A stretch of DNA of 64,000 nt from Chiayiivirga flava (lineage in GTDB: Bacteria; Pseudomonadota; Gammaproteobacteria; Xanthomonadales; Xanthomonadaceae): positions 682,001-746,000 of the forward strand of contig NZ_JACHHP010000001.1 in NCBI RefSeq assembly GCF_014202825.1, given 5' to 3'. The notes beneath the pieces were generated by a model, which was given only the letters and a program-made list of their open reading frames with translations, searched no databases and was not told where the DNA came from. Made by a program: the position numbers and the translations under genes. Each line of letters opens with the position of its first letter. Positions within the stretch are counted from its first letter, which is position 1. Positions 51,722-64,000 of the stretch are shown here, piece by piece.

Positions 51722-53116
51722 TCAGGCAATCTTCTGCAAGGCGGCATCGATGCGCGCGATGGCACCATCGTGCCCGCACAGATACACCGTGTGGTCGATC
51801 GAGGGCGACACCTGCGTGCCCGTCATCGCCACGCGCAGCGGTTGCGCGACCTTGCCGATGCCCACGCCCAGCGTGTCTGCCGTGGCCTGCAACGCCGCAT
51901 GCACCGCCTCCACCGACCATGCGTCGACGGCATCGAGCGTGCCGCGCACGGCGCGCAGCACGTCGCCCGCAGGCTTCAGATGCTTCGCGACCGCGGCGTC
52001 GTCCCATGTCTCGATGCCCACGTACCAGACCTTCGCGCGCTCGGCCATTTCCTTGAGCGTCTTCACCCGATCGCGCAGCGCCACGATCACGTCCGCCGGC
52101 TCGGGCCCGTGTTCGGGGTCGATGCCGGCCGCGCGCAGGTGCCAGACGAAGTGGGTGGCAAGCTCCAGCGGATCGTCGGTCTTGAGGTAGTGCTGGTTGA
52201 GCCAGGCCAGCTTCTCGAAGTCGAAGCGCGACGCCGCCTTGTTGACGTCGTCCACACGGAACAGTTCGATCATCTGCTCGCGCGAGAAGATTTCCTGGTC
52301 GCCGTGCGACCAGCCCAGCCGCACGATGTAGTTCAGCAGCGCGTGCGGCAGGTAGCCGTCGTCGCGGTACTGCATCACGCTGACGGCGCCGTGGCGCTTG
52401 CTGAGCTTGGCGCCGTCGGCGCCGTGGATCATCGGCAGATGCGCAAAGGTCGGCGGCTCGGCGCCGAGAGCACGGTAGATGTTGATCTGCCGCGGCGTGT
52501 TGTTGATGTGGTCGTCGCCGCGGATGACATCGGTGATCTTCATGTCGATGTCGTCGACAACAACCGCGAAGTTGTAGGTCGGATAGTCGTCGGAGCGCCA
52601 GATGACGAGATCGTCGAGCTCGTCGTTGCTCCACTCGATGCGGCCGCGTACCTTGTCCTCGAACACCACGCTGCCGCCGACCGGGTTCTTGAAACGGATG
52701 ACGCGGTTCGGATCGTCGCGCCGGGGCTCGTTCCTCTCGCGGTAGAAGCCGTTGTAGCGCGGCTTGGTGCCGGCGGCCATCGCGGCCTCGCGCATGGCTT
52801 CGATCTCCGCCTTGGTTTCGTAGGCGTAGTAAGCCTTGCCCGCCTTGACCAGGTCTTCGGCCACCGCGCGATAGCGCTCCATGCGCAGCGTCTGGAAGAA
52901 CGGGCCTTCGTCGTGGTCGAGTCCGAGCCACTGCATGCCGGCGAGAATGGCATCGACCGCCTCCTGGGTGGAGCGTTCGCGGTCCGTGTCCTCGATGCGC
53001 AGGATGAACTCGCCGCCGCGGCGACGTGCCTCCAGCCAGCAGTAGAGCGCGGTGCGTGCGCCCCCGATGTGCAGGAAACCGGTGGGACTGGGGGCGAAAC
53101 GGGTGCGGCAGGTCAT
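51722..53116 (-). CDS. gltX: Glutamyl-tRNA synthetase
   Basis: A 464-residue class I synthetase. The HIGH region is [20 protein letters not shown] and the KMSKS region [33 protein letters not shown] leads into the anticodon-binding domain. Length matches the discriminating bacterial GluRS. It is divergent from mutS with 133 bases between. Confidence 0.97.
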   Translation of the reverse strand: MTCRTRFAPSPTGFLHIGGARTALYCWLEARRRGGEFILRIEDTDRERSTQEAVDAILAGMQWLGLDHDEGPFFQTLRMERYRAVAEDLVKAGKAYYAYETKAEIEAMREAAMAAGTKPRYNGFYRERNEPRRDDPNRVIRFKNPVGGSVVFEDKVRGRIEWSNDELDDLVIWRSDDYPTYNFAVVVDDIDMKITDVIRGDDHINNTPRQINIYRALGAEPPTFAHLPMIHGADGAKLSKRHGAVSVMQYRDDGYLPHALLNYIVRLGWSHGDQEIFSREQMIELFRVDDVNKAASRFDFEKLAWLNQHYLKTDDPLELATHFVWHLRAAGIDPEHGPEPADVIVALRDRVKTLKEMAERAKVWYVGIETWDDAAVAKHLKPAGDVLRAVRGTLDAVDAWSVEAVHAALQATADTLGVGIGKVAQPLRVAMTGTQVSPSIDHTVYLCGHDGAIARIDAALQKIA

Positions 53117-53249
53117 GAAGGCATCGTCGGCATGAAAACAGCCGGCGATTGTACCGCTGCGCCGCTCCCGACGCCGCCGGGACTGTCAACCCTGCCCTGC
53201 CCGCGCCGCCGGCCGTACACTGGCGAGCGAACTCTCCTGCACCGTCCGC

Positions 53250-55841
53250 ATGTCCGCATCCGCCGCACCCACGCCCGAGCACACCCCGCTGATGCGGCAG
53301 TTCTTCGCCGCGAAATCCGATCATCCGGACATCCTGCTGTTTTTCCGCATGGGCGATTTCTACGAGCTGTTCTACGACGACGCGCGCCGCGCCGCGAAGC
53401 TGCTCGACATCACGCTGACCCAGCGCGGCAGCTCCGGCGGCGCGCCGATTCCGATGGCCGGCGTGCCGGTGCACGCGTGCGAGAGTTATCTCGCACGGCT
53501 GGTCGCGCTGGGAGAATCGGTGGCGATCTGCGAACAGATCGGCGACCCGGCGCAGGCCAAGGGCCTGGTCGAACGCAAGGTGGTGCGCATCGTCACGCCG
53601 GGCACGGTCACCGACGAGGCGCTGCTGCACGAACGCCGCGACACGCTGCTGATGGCGCTCTCGCGCGGCGCGCGCGGCTTCGGCATCGCGTGGGCAGACC
53701 TCGCCGGCGGCCGCTTTCTCGTCAACGAGGTGGCCAGCGAAGACGCACTCGCCGCGGAACTGGCGCGGCTGGAGCCGGCCGAACTGCTGCTGCCGGACGA
53801 GGACGGCTGGCCGGCGTGGCTCGTCGCGCGCACCGGCTTGCGCCGCCGCGCGCCGTGGCAGTTCGACGCCGACGCCTGCCGTCGCCAACTGCTGCGCTTC
53901 TTCGCCCTGCACGACCTCACCGGCTTCGGCCTCGAACAGCGCCCGCTGCCCACGTCCGCGGCCGGCGCGCTGCTGGCCTACGTCGAGGAAACGCAGAAGC
54001 AGCGCCTGCCACACCTGACCGCGATCGCGTTCGAATCCTCCGACGACGGCATCGCGATGAACGCCGCGACCCGCCGCCATCTGGAGCTGGATTCGCGCGT
54101 CGACGGCAACATCCAGCACACCCTGCTCGGTGTGCTCGACAGCACCGTCGCGCCGATGGGCGGCCGCCTGCTGCGACGCTGGCTGCATCGTCCGCTGCGC
54201 GACCGCACGGTGCTGCGCGAGCGCCTGCATGCGGTGCAGACGCTGCTCGACGGCGACGCGTTCGCCGCGCTGCGCGGACGCTTCCGCACCCTCGGCGACC
54301 TCGAACGCATTCTCACGCGCGTGGCGCTGCGCTCCGCGCGTCCGCGCGACCTGTCCACGCTGCGCGACGGCCTCGCCGCCCTGCCCGCGATCCGCGACCT
54401 GCTCGCGTCGCTGGACTCGCCGCGCCTGGCCACGCTGGCCGCCGACCTGGGCCCGCACGACGCCAGCGCGCACCTGCTGGCGAGCGCGGTGATGGCACAG
54501 CCGCCTGCGCTGCTGCGCGATGGCGGCGTGATCGCCGACGGTTTCGACGCCGAACTCGACGAACTGCGCCGCCTGTCCACGCACGCGGACCAGTTCCTGC
54601 TCGACCTCGAAGCGCGCGAGCGCGACGCCACCGGCATCGCCACGCTGAAGGTCGGCTACAACCGCGTGCACGGCTACTTCATCGAGATCAGCAAGGGCCA
54701 GTCGCAGAAGGCCCCCGCACACTACACGCGCCGCCAGACGCTGACCGGCGCCGAACGCTACATCACCGAAGAGCTGAAGACCTTCGAGGACAAAGTGCTG
54801 TCGGCACGCGAACGCGCGCTGGCGCGCGAAAAGCTGCTCTACGACCACTTGCTCGATGCGCTGAACGCCGCGCTGGAACCGCTCAAGCGCAGCGCCGCCG
54901 CACTGGCCGAACTCGATGTGCTGTGCGCGTTCGCCGAACGCGCGCTGGCGCTGGACTGGGCGCGCCCGGAGCTCCACGACGTGCCGTGCCTGCACATCGA
55001 GCGCGGCCGGCACCCGGTGGTGGAAGCCGTGCGCGCGGAGCCGTTCGAACCGAACGACCTGCTGCTCGACGCCGACCGCCGCATGCTGATCATCACCGGC
55101 CCGAACATGGGCGGCAAAAGCACCTACATGCGGCAGAACGCGCTGATCGTGCTGCTGGCGCACATTGGCAGTTTCGTGCCGGCAGCGCGCGCGCAGATCG
55201 GACCGATCGACCGCATCCTCACCCGCATCGGCGCCGGCGACGATCTCGCCCGCGGGCAGTCGACCTTCATGGTGGAAATGGCCGAGACCAGCTACATCCT
55301 GCACCACGCCACGGCAAACTCGCTGGTGCTGATGGACGAGATCGGACGCGGCACGTCCACCTACGACGGGCTCTCGCTCGCCGACGCCTGCGCCCGCCAC
55401 CTGGCCTTGAACAACCGTGCCTACACACTGTTCGCGACGCATTATTTCGAGCTGACCGCGCTCGCCGAGCCGGGCAGCGGCATCGCCAACGTGCACCTGG
55501 ACGCAGTCGAGCACCGCGACCAGGGCGGCAGCGAGAAGCTCGTCTTCATGCACGCGGTGAAGGAGGGTCCGGCCAACCGCAGCTTTGGCCTGCAGGTCGC
55601 CGCACTGGCGGGGCTGCCGAAATCTGTCGTGGCGCAGGCGCGCCGGACGCTCGCCGAACTCGAGCAGCGCAGCCGCGACCACGTGCCGCGCACCACGCCC
55701 GCGGCACTGGAGCAACCGCAGCAATTCGGCCTGTTCGCGGCCCCGTCGGCCGCCTGCGACGCGCTGGCGGCGATCGACCCGGACGAGCTCACCCCGAAAC
55801 AGGCACTGGAGGCGCTGTACCGGCTCCGCTCGCTGCTGTAG
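53250..55841 (+). CDS. mutS: DNA mismatch repair protein MutS
   Basis: 863 residues. The mismatch-binding domain has [15 protein letters not shown], with the Phe-x-Glu wedge in DFYE. Further on are the lever and clamp helices and the ATPase with [16 protein letters not shown] (Walker A), [28 protein letters not shown] (Walker B) and the FATHYFELT motif. The C-terminal tail keeps the beta-clamp-like QQFGLFA and the tetramerisation end. It recognises mismatches and recruits MutL. Standard MutS1 length. Confidence 0.98.
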   Translation: MSASAAPTPEHTPLMRQFFAAKSDHPDILLFFRMGDFYELFYDDARRAAKLLDITLTQRGSSGGAPIPMAGVPVHACESYLARLVALGESVAICEQIGDPAQAKGLVERKVVRIVTPGTVTDEALLHERRDTLLMALSRGARGFGIAWADLAGGRFLVNEVASEDALAAELARLEPAELLLPDEDGWPAWLVARTGLRRRAPWQFDADACRRQLLRFFALHDLTGFGLEQRPLPTSAAGALLAYVEETQKQRLPHLTAIAFESSDDGIAMNAATRRHLELDSRVDGNIQHTLLGVLDSTVAPMGGRLLRRWLHRPLRDRTVLRERLHAVQTLLDGDAFAALRGRFRTLGDLERILTRVALRSARPRDLSTLRDGLAALPAIRDLLASLDSPRLATLAADLGPHDASAHLLASAVMAQPPALLRDGGVIADGFDAELDELRRLSTHADQFLLDLEARERDATGIATLKVGYNRVHGYFIEISKGQSQKAPAHYTRRQTLTGAERYITEELKTFEDKVLSARERALAREKLLYDHLLDALNAALEPLKRSAAALAELDVLCAFAERALALDWARPELHDVPCLHIERGRHPVVEAVRAEPFEPNDLLLDADRRMLIITGPNMGGKSTYMRQNALIVLLAHIGSFVPAARAQIGPIDRILTRIGAGDDLARGQSTFMVEMAETSYILHHATANSLVLMDEIGRGTSTYDGLSLADACARHLALNNRAYTLFATHYFELTALAEPGSGIANVHLDAVEHRDQGGSEKLVFMHAVKEGPANRSFGLQVAALAGLPKSVVAQARRTLAELEQRSRDHVPRTTPAALEQPQQFGLFAAPSAACDALAAIDPDELTPKQALEALYRLRSLL

Positions 55842-55900
55842 GCGACGCCGCACCCGCCGCTGCCGTTGCGCGCCGGACCGGGTATCATGGACATCGTTAC

Positions 55901-56088
55901 ACGCGGTGGGAGAAGCGGCTCGCCCTGCACGGCGATCACCGCTGCCGAAGGCGCAAACGCCCGCAATCGCTCAGGCCTGATACCGCCGCGTGCACACACT
56001 CTGGAGAGACCGGCGTCGGCCGGCGCCGAAGGGGCAACACGCGCAGCGCCACGCGCGTCCAAACTCTCAGGCAAAAGGACAGAGGGGC
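55901..56088 (+). promoter_or_regulatory. Tandem glycine riboswitch in front of gcvP
   Basis: Two consecutive aptamers. Aptamer 1 runs from about 55901 (GCGGTGGGAGAAGCGG) through GCCGAAGGCGCAAACGCCCG and TCGCTCAGGCCTGATACCGC. Aptamer 2 runs from about 55999 (CTCTGGAGAGACCGGCG) through CGCCGAAGGGGCAAC to AAACTCTCAGGCAAAAGGAC and AGAGGGG. The GGAGAG, CCGAAGGGGCAA and CTCAGGCAAAAGGACAGAG blocks are the conserved core. A short linker separates the two. The arrangement is the cooperative on-switch for glycine breakdown genes; gcvP starts about 60 bases downstream. Confidence 0.93.
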
Positions 56089-56148
56089 GAACGCCCGGCG
56101 CGATGCACCGTGCCGGGCCGGACCACCCCTTTTCCTGCCGGAGCCTGC

Positions 56149-59085
<2,937 letters not shown>

Positions 59086-59136
59086 TCGGCGGGTTGCCTA
59101 ACGGATCGGTCCGGCAACCTTTCGCATGCCCTGCTT

Positions 59137-59352
59137 CCTTCTCCCCTCGGGAGAAGGAAGCAGGGCCCGATGAGGGCGCCACGCGGAGAACGAAGCAAAG
59201 CTTGCATCGAAACACGATCCACGCAGGGAGTCGAGGAAGACTTCCATCGGATCAAGGCCCGAGCGAAAACGCCCGCTCCTTCAGTCCGTTCGGGCTCCGA
59301 ACCGGCGACTCGCCTTCATGCCCTGCCGGCACCTTCTCCCGCGGGGAGAAGG
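59137..59352. repeat. Family B palindromic repeat pair 1 after gcvP
   Basis: Left copy 59137-59176 (CCTTCTCCCCTCGGGAGAAG, tail with CCGATGAGGG); inverted right copy 59313-59352. The spacer of about 135 bases holds no gene. Confidence 0.8.
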
Positions 59353-59403
59353 ATTTTCGTACCTTCACGTTCGCTGTCCGACGATGATCGAAGGCGCCTG
59401 CTT

Positions 59404-59573
59404 CCTTCTCCCATCGGGAGAAGGTGGCCCGGCAGGGCCGGATGAGGGAGGCAACTTCAAGGTCGATGAAGCGTTCGAAATGGCGAAGGCAGCATCGCTG
59501 CGGTGGACGGGCGTCGGCCGATGCGGCGACTCGCCCTCATCTGCCTGCCGGCATCTTCTCCCGGCGGGAGAAG
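59404..59573. repeat. Family B palindromic repeat pair 2 before the purA end
   Basis: Left copy 59404-59448 (CCTTCTCCCATCGGGAGAAG, tail GCCGGATGAGGG); inverted right copy 59534-59573. With pair 1 it fills the 604-base gap (59086-59689) between the convergent gcvP and purA. No other gene was found there. Confidence 0.8.
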
Positions 59574-59689
59574 AAACGCTCTCTCCAGCGTCGAGGCAGC
59601 TGAAGACCTTCGCCGCACGCTGATCGACAACCGCCTCAGTCGCACCGTGGGATCCGCCGGCTCCGCTCACGCAATGGCCGGCGCCTCGC

Positions 59690-61036
<1,347 letters not shown>

Positions 61037-61083
61037 TTATCGCGCAAAACCCGCTGGCAGTGACGCATCGTCCGCGCCGGCGT

Positions 61084-61269
61084 TCAGCGCACGAACTGCA
61101 GCGCGATGAGTCCGGCCACCACCATGCCGCCGCCATACAGCCGCAGGCTGCGCTCGGGCAGGTCCTGCAGGCGTTCGGCCATGCGGCGCCAGGCGCCCGG
61201 GGCGGCGAACAGGAGCAGGCCTTCGAGCACCAGCACCAGGCACAGCGCCGCCCACAGGTCGGCGCTCAC
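61084..61269 (-). CDS. Small DUF2065 (YjeT-type) membrane protein
   Basis: 61 residues with two hydrophobic helices (LWAALCLVLVLEGLLLFAA and LYGGGMVVAGLIALQFV) joined by a basic loop (RRMAERLQDLPERSLR). The size and the position between hflC and purA are those of DUF2065/YjeT proteins across proteobacteria. The function is unknown. The start is three bases from the hflC stop. Confidence 0.9.
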   Translation of the reverse strand: MSADLWAALCLVLVLEGLLLFAAPGAWRRMAERLQDLPERSLRLYGGGMVVAGLIALQFVR

Positions 61270-61272
61270 CGT

Positions 61273-62139
61273 TTACTGGCCGGCGCGGTCGGAGCCATTG
61301 AAGTAGTCGAAGAACTCCGACTCCGGGTCGAGCACCAGCACGCCCTGGCCATCGCGGAACGCGGTGCGGTAGCTCTCCAGGCTCCGGTGGAACGCGTAGA
61401 ACTCCGGATCGCGGCCGTAGGCGGTGGCGTAGATCTCGGCGGCCTGCGCGTCGCCTTCGCCGCGGATGCGTTGCGCGTCGCGATCGGCTTCGGCCAAGAT
61501 CACCGCGCGTTCGCGATCGGCGTTGGAGCTGATCGTTTCGGACGCTTCGGTACCCTGCGAACGCAGCTCGTTGGCCACGCGCGAACGTTCGGCGCGCATG
61601 CGCTCGTAGACCGAGTTGGACACCTCGTCCGGCAGATCGATGCGCTTGATGCGCACGTCGATGATTTCGATGCCGAGGTTCTTCGAACCTTCGTTGGCCG
61701 CCTTGACGAGCGTGGCGGTCATCGAGCTGCGTGCGTCGGACACCGTTTCCTGCAGCGTGCGCTGGTTGATCTGGTTGCGCAGGCCTTCCTTGAGGATCGG
61801 GGTCAGGCGCTGCATGGCCTGCAGCTCGTCGCCGGAGGTGGTGGTGTAGTAGCGGCCCACCTCGCTGATGCGCCACTTGGCGAAGAAGTCGACGTTGACG
61901 TCCTTCTTTTCCGAGGTGAGGTACCGCTCGGGCTGCGAATCGAGCGTCTTGATGCGCTGGTCGAAGCGGCGCACGTCCTGCACCAGCGGCAGCTTGAAAT
62001 GCAGGCCGGGGCCGATGTCGGTGCGCACGATGCGACCGAGCTGAAACAGCACGCCGACTTCGGCTTCGCGCACGATGAAGACCGAATTGGCGCCGAGCAG
62101 CACCGCGGCCAGCGCGATCACGAGAGCGAGGTTCTTCAT
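61273..62139 (-). CDS. hflC: Protease modulator HflC
   Basis: A 288-residue SPFH/prohibitin protein with an N-terminal anchor (NLALVIALAAVLLGANSVFI). Typical features are VREAEVGVLFQLGRIVR, GLHFKLPLVQDVRRFDQR and the coiled-coil RVANELRSQGTEASETISS. With HflK it forms the large periplasmic cage around FtsH and tunes its proteolysis. The ATG overlaps the hflK stop (ATGA). Confidence 0.97.
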   Translation of the reverse strand: MKNLALVIALAAVLLGANSVFIVREAEVGVLFQLGRIVRTDIGPGLHFKLPLVQDVRRFDQRIKTLDSQPERYLTSEKKDVNVDFFAKWRISEVGRYYTTTSGDELQAMQRLTPILKEGLRNQINQRTLQETVSDARSSMTATLVKAANEGSKNLGIEIIDVRIKRIDLPDEVSNSVYERMRAERSRVANELRSQGTEASETISSNADRERAVILAEADRDAQRIRGEGDAQAAEIYATAYGRDPEFYAFHRSLESYRTAFRDGQGVLVLDPESEFFDYFNGSDRAGQ

Positions 62140-63353
62140 CAGTTGTTTCCTCCGCGCGAGCTGCGGCCGGTTTCGCGCGCATCGCGCGCCGGACGCGGCG
62201 TGGTGACGGCTTCGACCGCAGGCAAACGCTCGGTGAAGGCGGACTGGCTGCCGGACGGCGGCGGCGCCGTCGTCGGCGCCCGCGCAGCACCATTGCCGAC
62301 GCCCTGGAGCTTGTCGAGCGGCAGATACATCACGTTGTTGCCGGCGCCTTCGCCCACCACCACTTTCGGGTTGTTGGCGAGCACGTCCTGCATCGTTTCA
62401 AGGTACAGGCGCTTGCGCGTGACGTCCGGCGCCTTGCGGTACTCGTCGGCCAGCAGGGTGAAGCGGTCGGCGTCGCCCTGGGCGCGCGCGATCGCCTGCG
62501 CCTTGTAGGCCTCCGCCTCCGCGGCGACGCGGGCCGCGGCACCACGCGCCTCGGGCACCTGCTTGCTGGCGTAGCCGAGCGCGATGTTCTCGGCGCGCTG
62601 CTTGTCCTCGCGCGCCGTGATGGCGTCGTCGAAGGCATCCTTCACTTCGAGCGGCGGGCGCGCGTTCTGCAGGTTGAATTCGCTGACGGTCAGCCCCGTG
62701 CCGTACTGGTCGAGCGAGGCCTGCAGGCGTTCGCCGGCCTGCGCGGCGAGTTCGGCACGCTGGCCGGACAGGATGGTGTCCATGACCGAGTTGCCCATCA
62801 CCTCGCGCACGGCGCTTTCGGCGGCCTGCTTGAGCGTGTCGTCCGGATCGGCTGTGCCGAACAGGAACTGCTGCGGGTCCGAGACCTGGTACTGCACGTT
62901 GAAATCCACCAGCACGATGTTCTCGTCGCGGGTGAGCATGCGCACCTGGTCGGAGATGTTGCGGATCTGCGTGGCGTCGACCTTCTGCACGGTCTCGAAC
63001 GGACGCGGCAGCTTGAAGTTCGGTCCGGGGGTCATGATGCGTTCGAACTTGCCGAAGCGCAGCACCACGCCGCGCTGGCGTTCGTCGATCAGCGTCCACG
63101 AATCGAACACCAGCCACACCAGCGCCAGGCCCAGCACGATCAGCCCGATCGACGGGCCGCCGCTGCTGCCGCGCGCACGGTTCGGGCCGCCGCCGCCGGA
63201 TCCGCCGCTGCCGAAGACGCGGTTGAGGCTGGATTTGAGGCGTTCGAGGAAGGCGTCGACATCCGGGCCCTGGCCGCTGCCGCCGCCGTCGTTGCCGCCG
63301 CCGCTGTTCCAGGGGTCTTTCTTCTTGCCGCCGCCGGGTTCGTTCCAGGCCAT
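62139..63353 (-). CDS. hflK: Protease modulator HflK
   Basis: 404 residues from the ATG at 63353. A glycine-rich cytoplasmic lead (AWNEPGGGKKKDPWNSGGG) precedes one transmembrane helix (IGLIVLGLALVWLVFDSW). The SPFH domain follows (GVVLRFGKFERIMTPGPNFK, VDFNVQYQVSDPQQFLFG), then a long coiled coil and a proline-rich end. It is the partner of HflC. It follows hflX with about 118 bases between. Confidence 0.96.
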   Translation of the reverse strand: MAWNEPGGGKKKDPWNSGGGNDGGGSGQGPDVDAFLERLKSSLNRVFGSGGSGGGGPNRARGSSGGPSIGLIVLGLALVWLVFDSWTLIDERQRGVVLRFGKFERIMTPGPNFKLPRPFETVQKVDATQIRNISDQVRMLTRDENIVLVDFNVQYQVSDPQQFLFGTADPDDTLKQAAESAVREVMGNSVMDTILSGQRAELAAQAGERLQASLDQYGTGLTVSEFNLQNARPPLEVKDAFDDAITAREDKQRAENIALGYASKQVPEARGAAARVAAEAEAYKAQAIARAQGDADRFTLLADEYRKAPDVTRKRLYLETMQDVLANNPKVVVGEGAGNNVMYLPLDKLQGVGNGAARAPTTAPPPSGSQSAFTERLPAVEAVTTPRPARDARETGRSSRGGNN

Positions 63354-63471
63354 GCCGTGCTCCGAGAGAGGACGCGCCGAGCGCCGGGCGGGCGCCCGGT
63401 GCCGGCCGGCCGCGCCGCGACCGGTCCGAGATACGTGAATTGTGGACAATCGCCGGATTGTAGGTAGGGGC

Positions 63472-64000
63472 TCAGGAGGCGGCAAGCAACTGGCCGCGCA
63501 GGGCCACGGCGTCGGCATCGTTGCCGGCGCACAGCTGCTGCGCCAGGGCCAGCGGCAGGTCCAGCCGCAGTTCCCAGCCTTCGTCGTCGGCATGCTCCGA
63601 CACCACGGCCCCGGCCTGGAACAGGCGTGCCCGCAGGCGACCGGCGCTGGAGGCGAGCCGCACCGTGGCATGCACGCGTTCGCGCTCGAACCGCGTGCTG
63701 ATTTCCTGCCGCAGCAGGTCGAGCCCCGCGCCGCTGTGGGCCGACACCCACACGCGGGTCAGCGCGCCGGCGTCGAGCGTATCGACACGCGGCTCGGCAC
63801 CGTCGACGCGATCGAGCTTGTTGAAGACGATCAGCTGCGGAATCTCGCCGGCGCCGATCTCCGCGAGCACGGCGTTCACTTGGCCGATGCGCTCGTCGCG
63901 CTGCGGATCGGCGGCGTCGACCACGTGCAGCAGCAGGTCCGCGTCGCGCGCTTCCGACAGCGTGGAGCGGAACGCGGCGACAAGATCATGCGGCAGATCG
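63472..64000 (-). CDS. hflX: GTPase HflX, C-terminal part, cut by the window edge
   Basis: The last 176 or so residues: DLPHDLVAAFRSTLSEARDA, LLLHVVDAADPQRDERI, then FNKLDRVDG (G4) and WVSAHSGAGLDLL (G5), and a short C-terminal domain. HflX splits stalled or heat-damaged 70S ribosomes. The N-terminal and Walker A parts lie beyond the right edge. It is first in hflX-hflK-hflC. Confidence 0.94.
   Translation of the reverse strand, partial: DLPHDLVAAFRSTLSEARDADLLLHVVDAADPQRDERIGQVNAVLAEIGAGEIPQLIVFNKLDRVDGAEPRVDTLDAGALTRVWVSAHSGAGLDLLRQEISTRFERERVHATVRLASSAGRLRARLFQAGAVVSEHADDEGWELRLDLPLALAQQLCAGNDADAVALRGQLLAAS

Noticed and set aside
59086-59689. CRISPR-like look of regularly spaced short repeats
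   Set aside because: The repeats are palindromes in alternating orientation with uneven spacing, repeated spacers are absent, and there are no cas genes. They belong to the family B palindromes found in other gaps.

Overview
The window is a dense, very GC-rich stretch of chromosome from a gammaproteobacterium, most likely Xanthomonadaceae (Lysobacter or Luteimonas-like). The pointers are the gammaproteobacterial gene orders (ffh-rpsP-rimM-trmD-rplS, murJ-ribF-ileS-lspA-ispH facing rpsT, hflX-hflK-hflC-DUF2065-purA, obgE-rpmA-rplU), frequent GTG/TTG starts, a perfect CRP/Clp-type palindrome, and many short palindromic intergenic repeats. Assignment to a genus is inference.

Layout. 0-9 kb: the start of relA (cut by the left edge), a secreted protein with four cadherin-like putative-Ig repeats, a small secreted orphan, the HrpA helicase and Dps. 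8.5-14.5 kb: a phosphate block (OprP/O-type porin, pstS, pstC, pstA, pstB, phoU) with a clear tandem Pho box before pstS. 14.8-17 kb: an hvfABC-type operon for a modified copper-binding peptide, whose precursor carries two EF-hand loops between two clusters of EGKCG motifs. This is the most unusual system in the window. 17-24.5 kb: rplS-trmD-rimM-rpsP, ffh, a cytochrome c assembly-like membrane protein overlapping a PilZ protein, and radA.

24.6-26.3 kb: a small AT-richer islet at the 3' end of tRNA-Thr(CGT). It is bounded by a 14-bp copy of the tRNA 3' end and holds a cysteine-rich secreted orphan with a perfect CRP/Clp box upstream. 26.3-36 kb: ispH, lspA, ileS, ribF, murJ, rpsT, obgE, rpmA, rplU. 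36.6-51.4 kb: uvrA with a thioesterase, a degenerate P-loop protein, a Sel1/DUF3857-transglutaminase pair, proline iminopeptidase, a PspC-domain protein, tRNA-Pro(GGG), a Ser/Thr kinase, and a zur gene overlapping a secreted aspartoacylase-like zinc hydrolase. 51.7-64 kb: gltX, mutS, a tandem glycine riboswitch driving gcvP, purA, DUF2065, hflC, hflK and the C-terminal part of hflX.

Most longer intergenic gaps are occupied by two families of paired, inverted palindromic repeats (REPIN/BIME-like): three copies of family A and six pairs of family B. Both sit near gene ends and probably also help terminate or stabilise transcripts.
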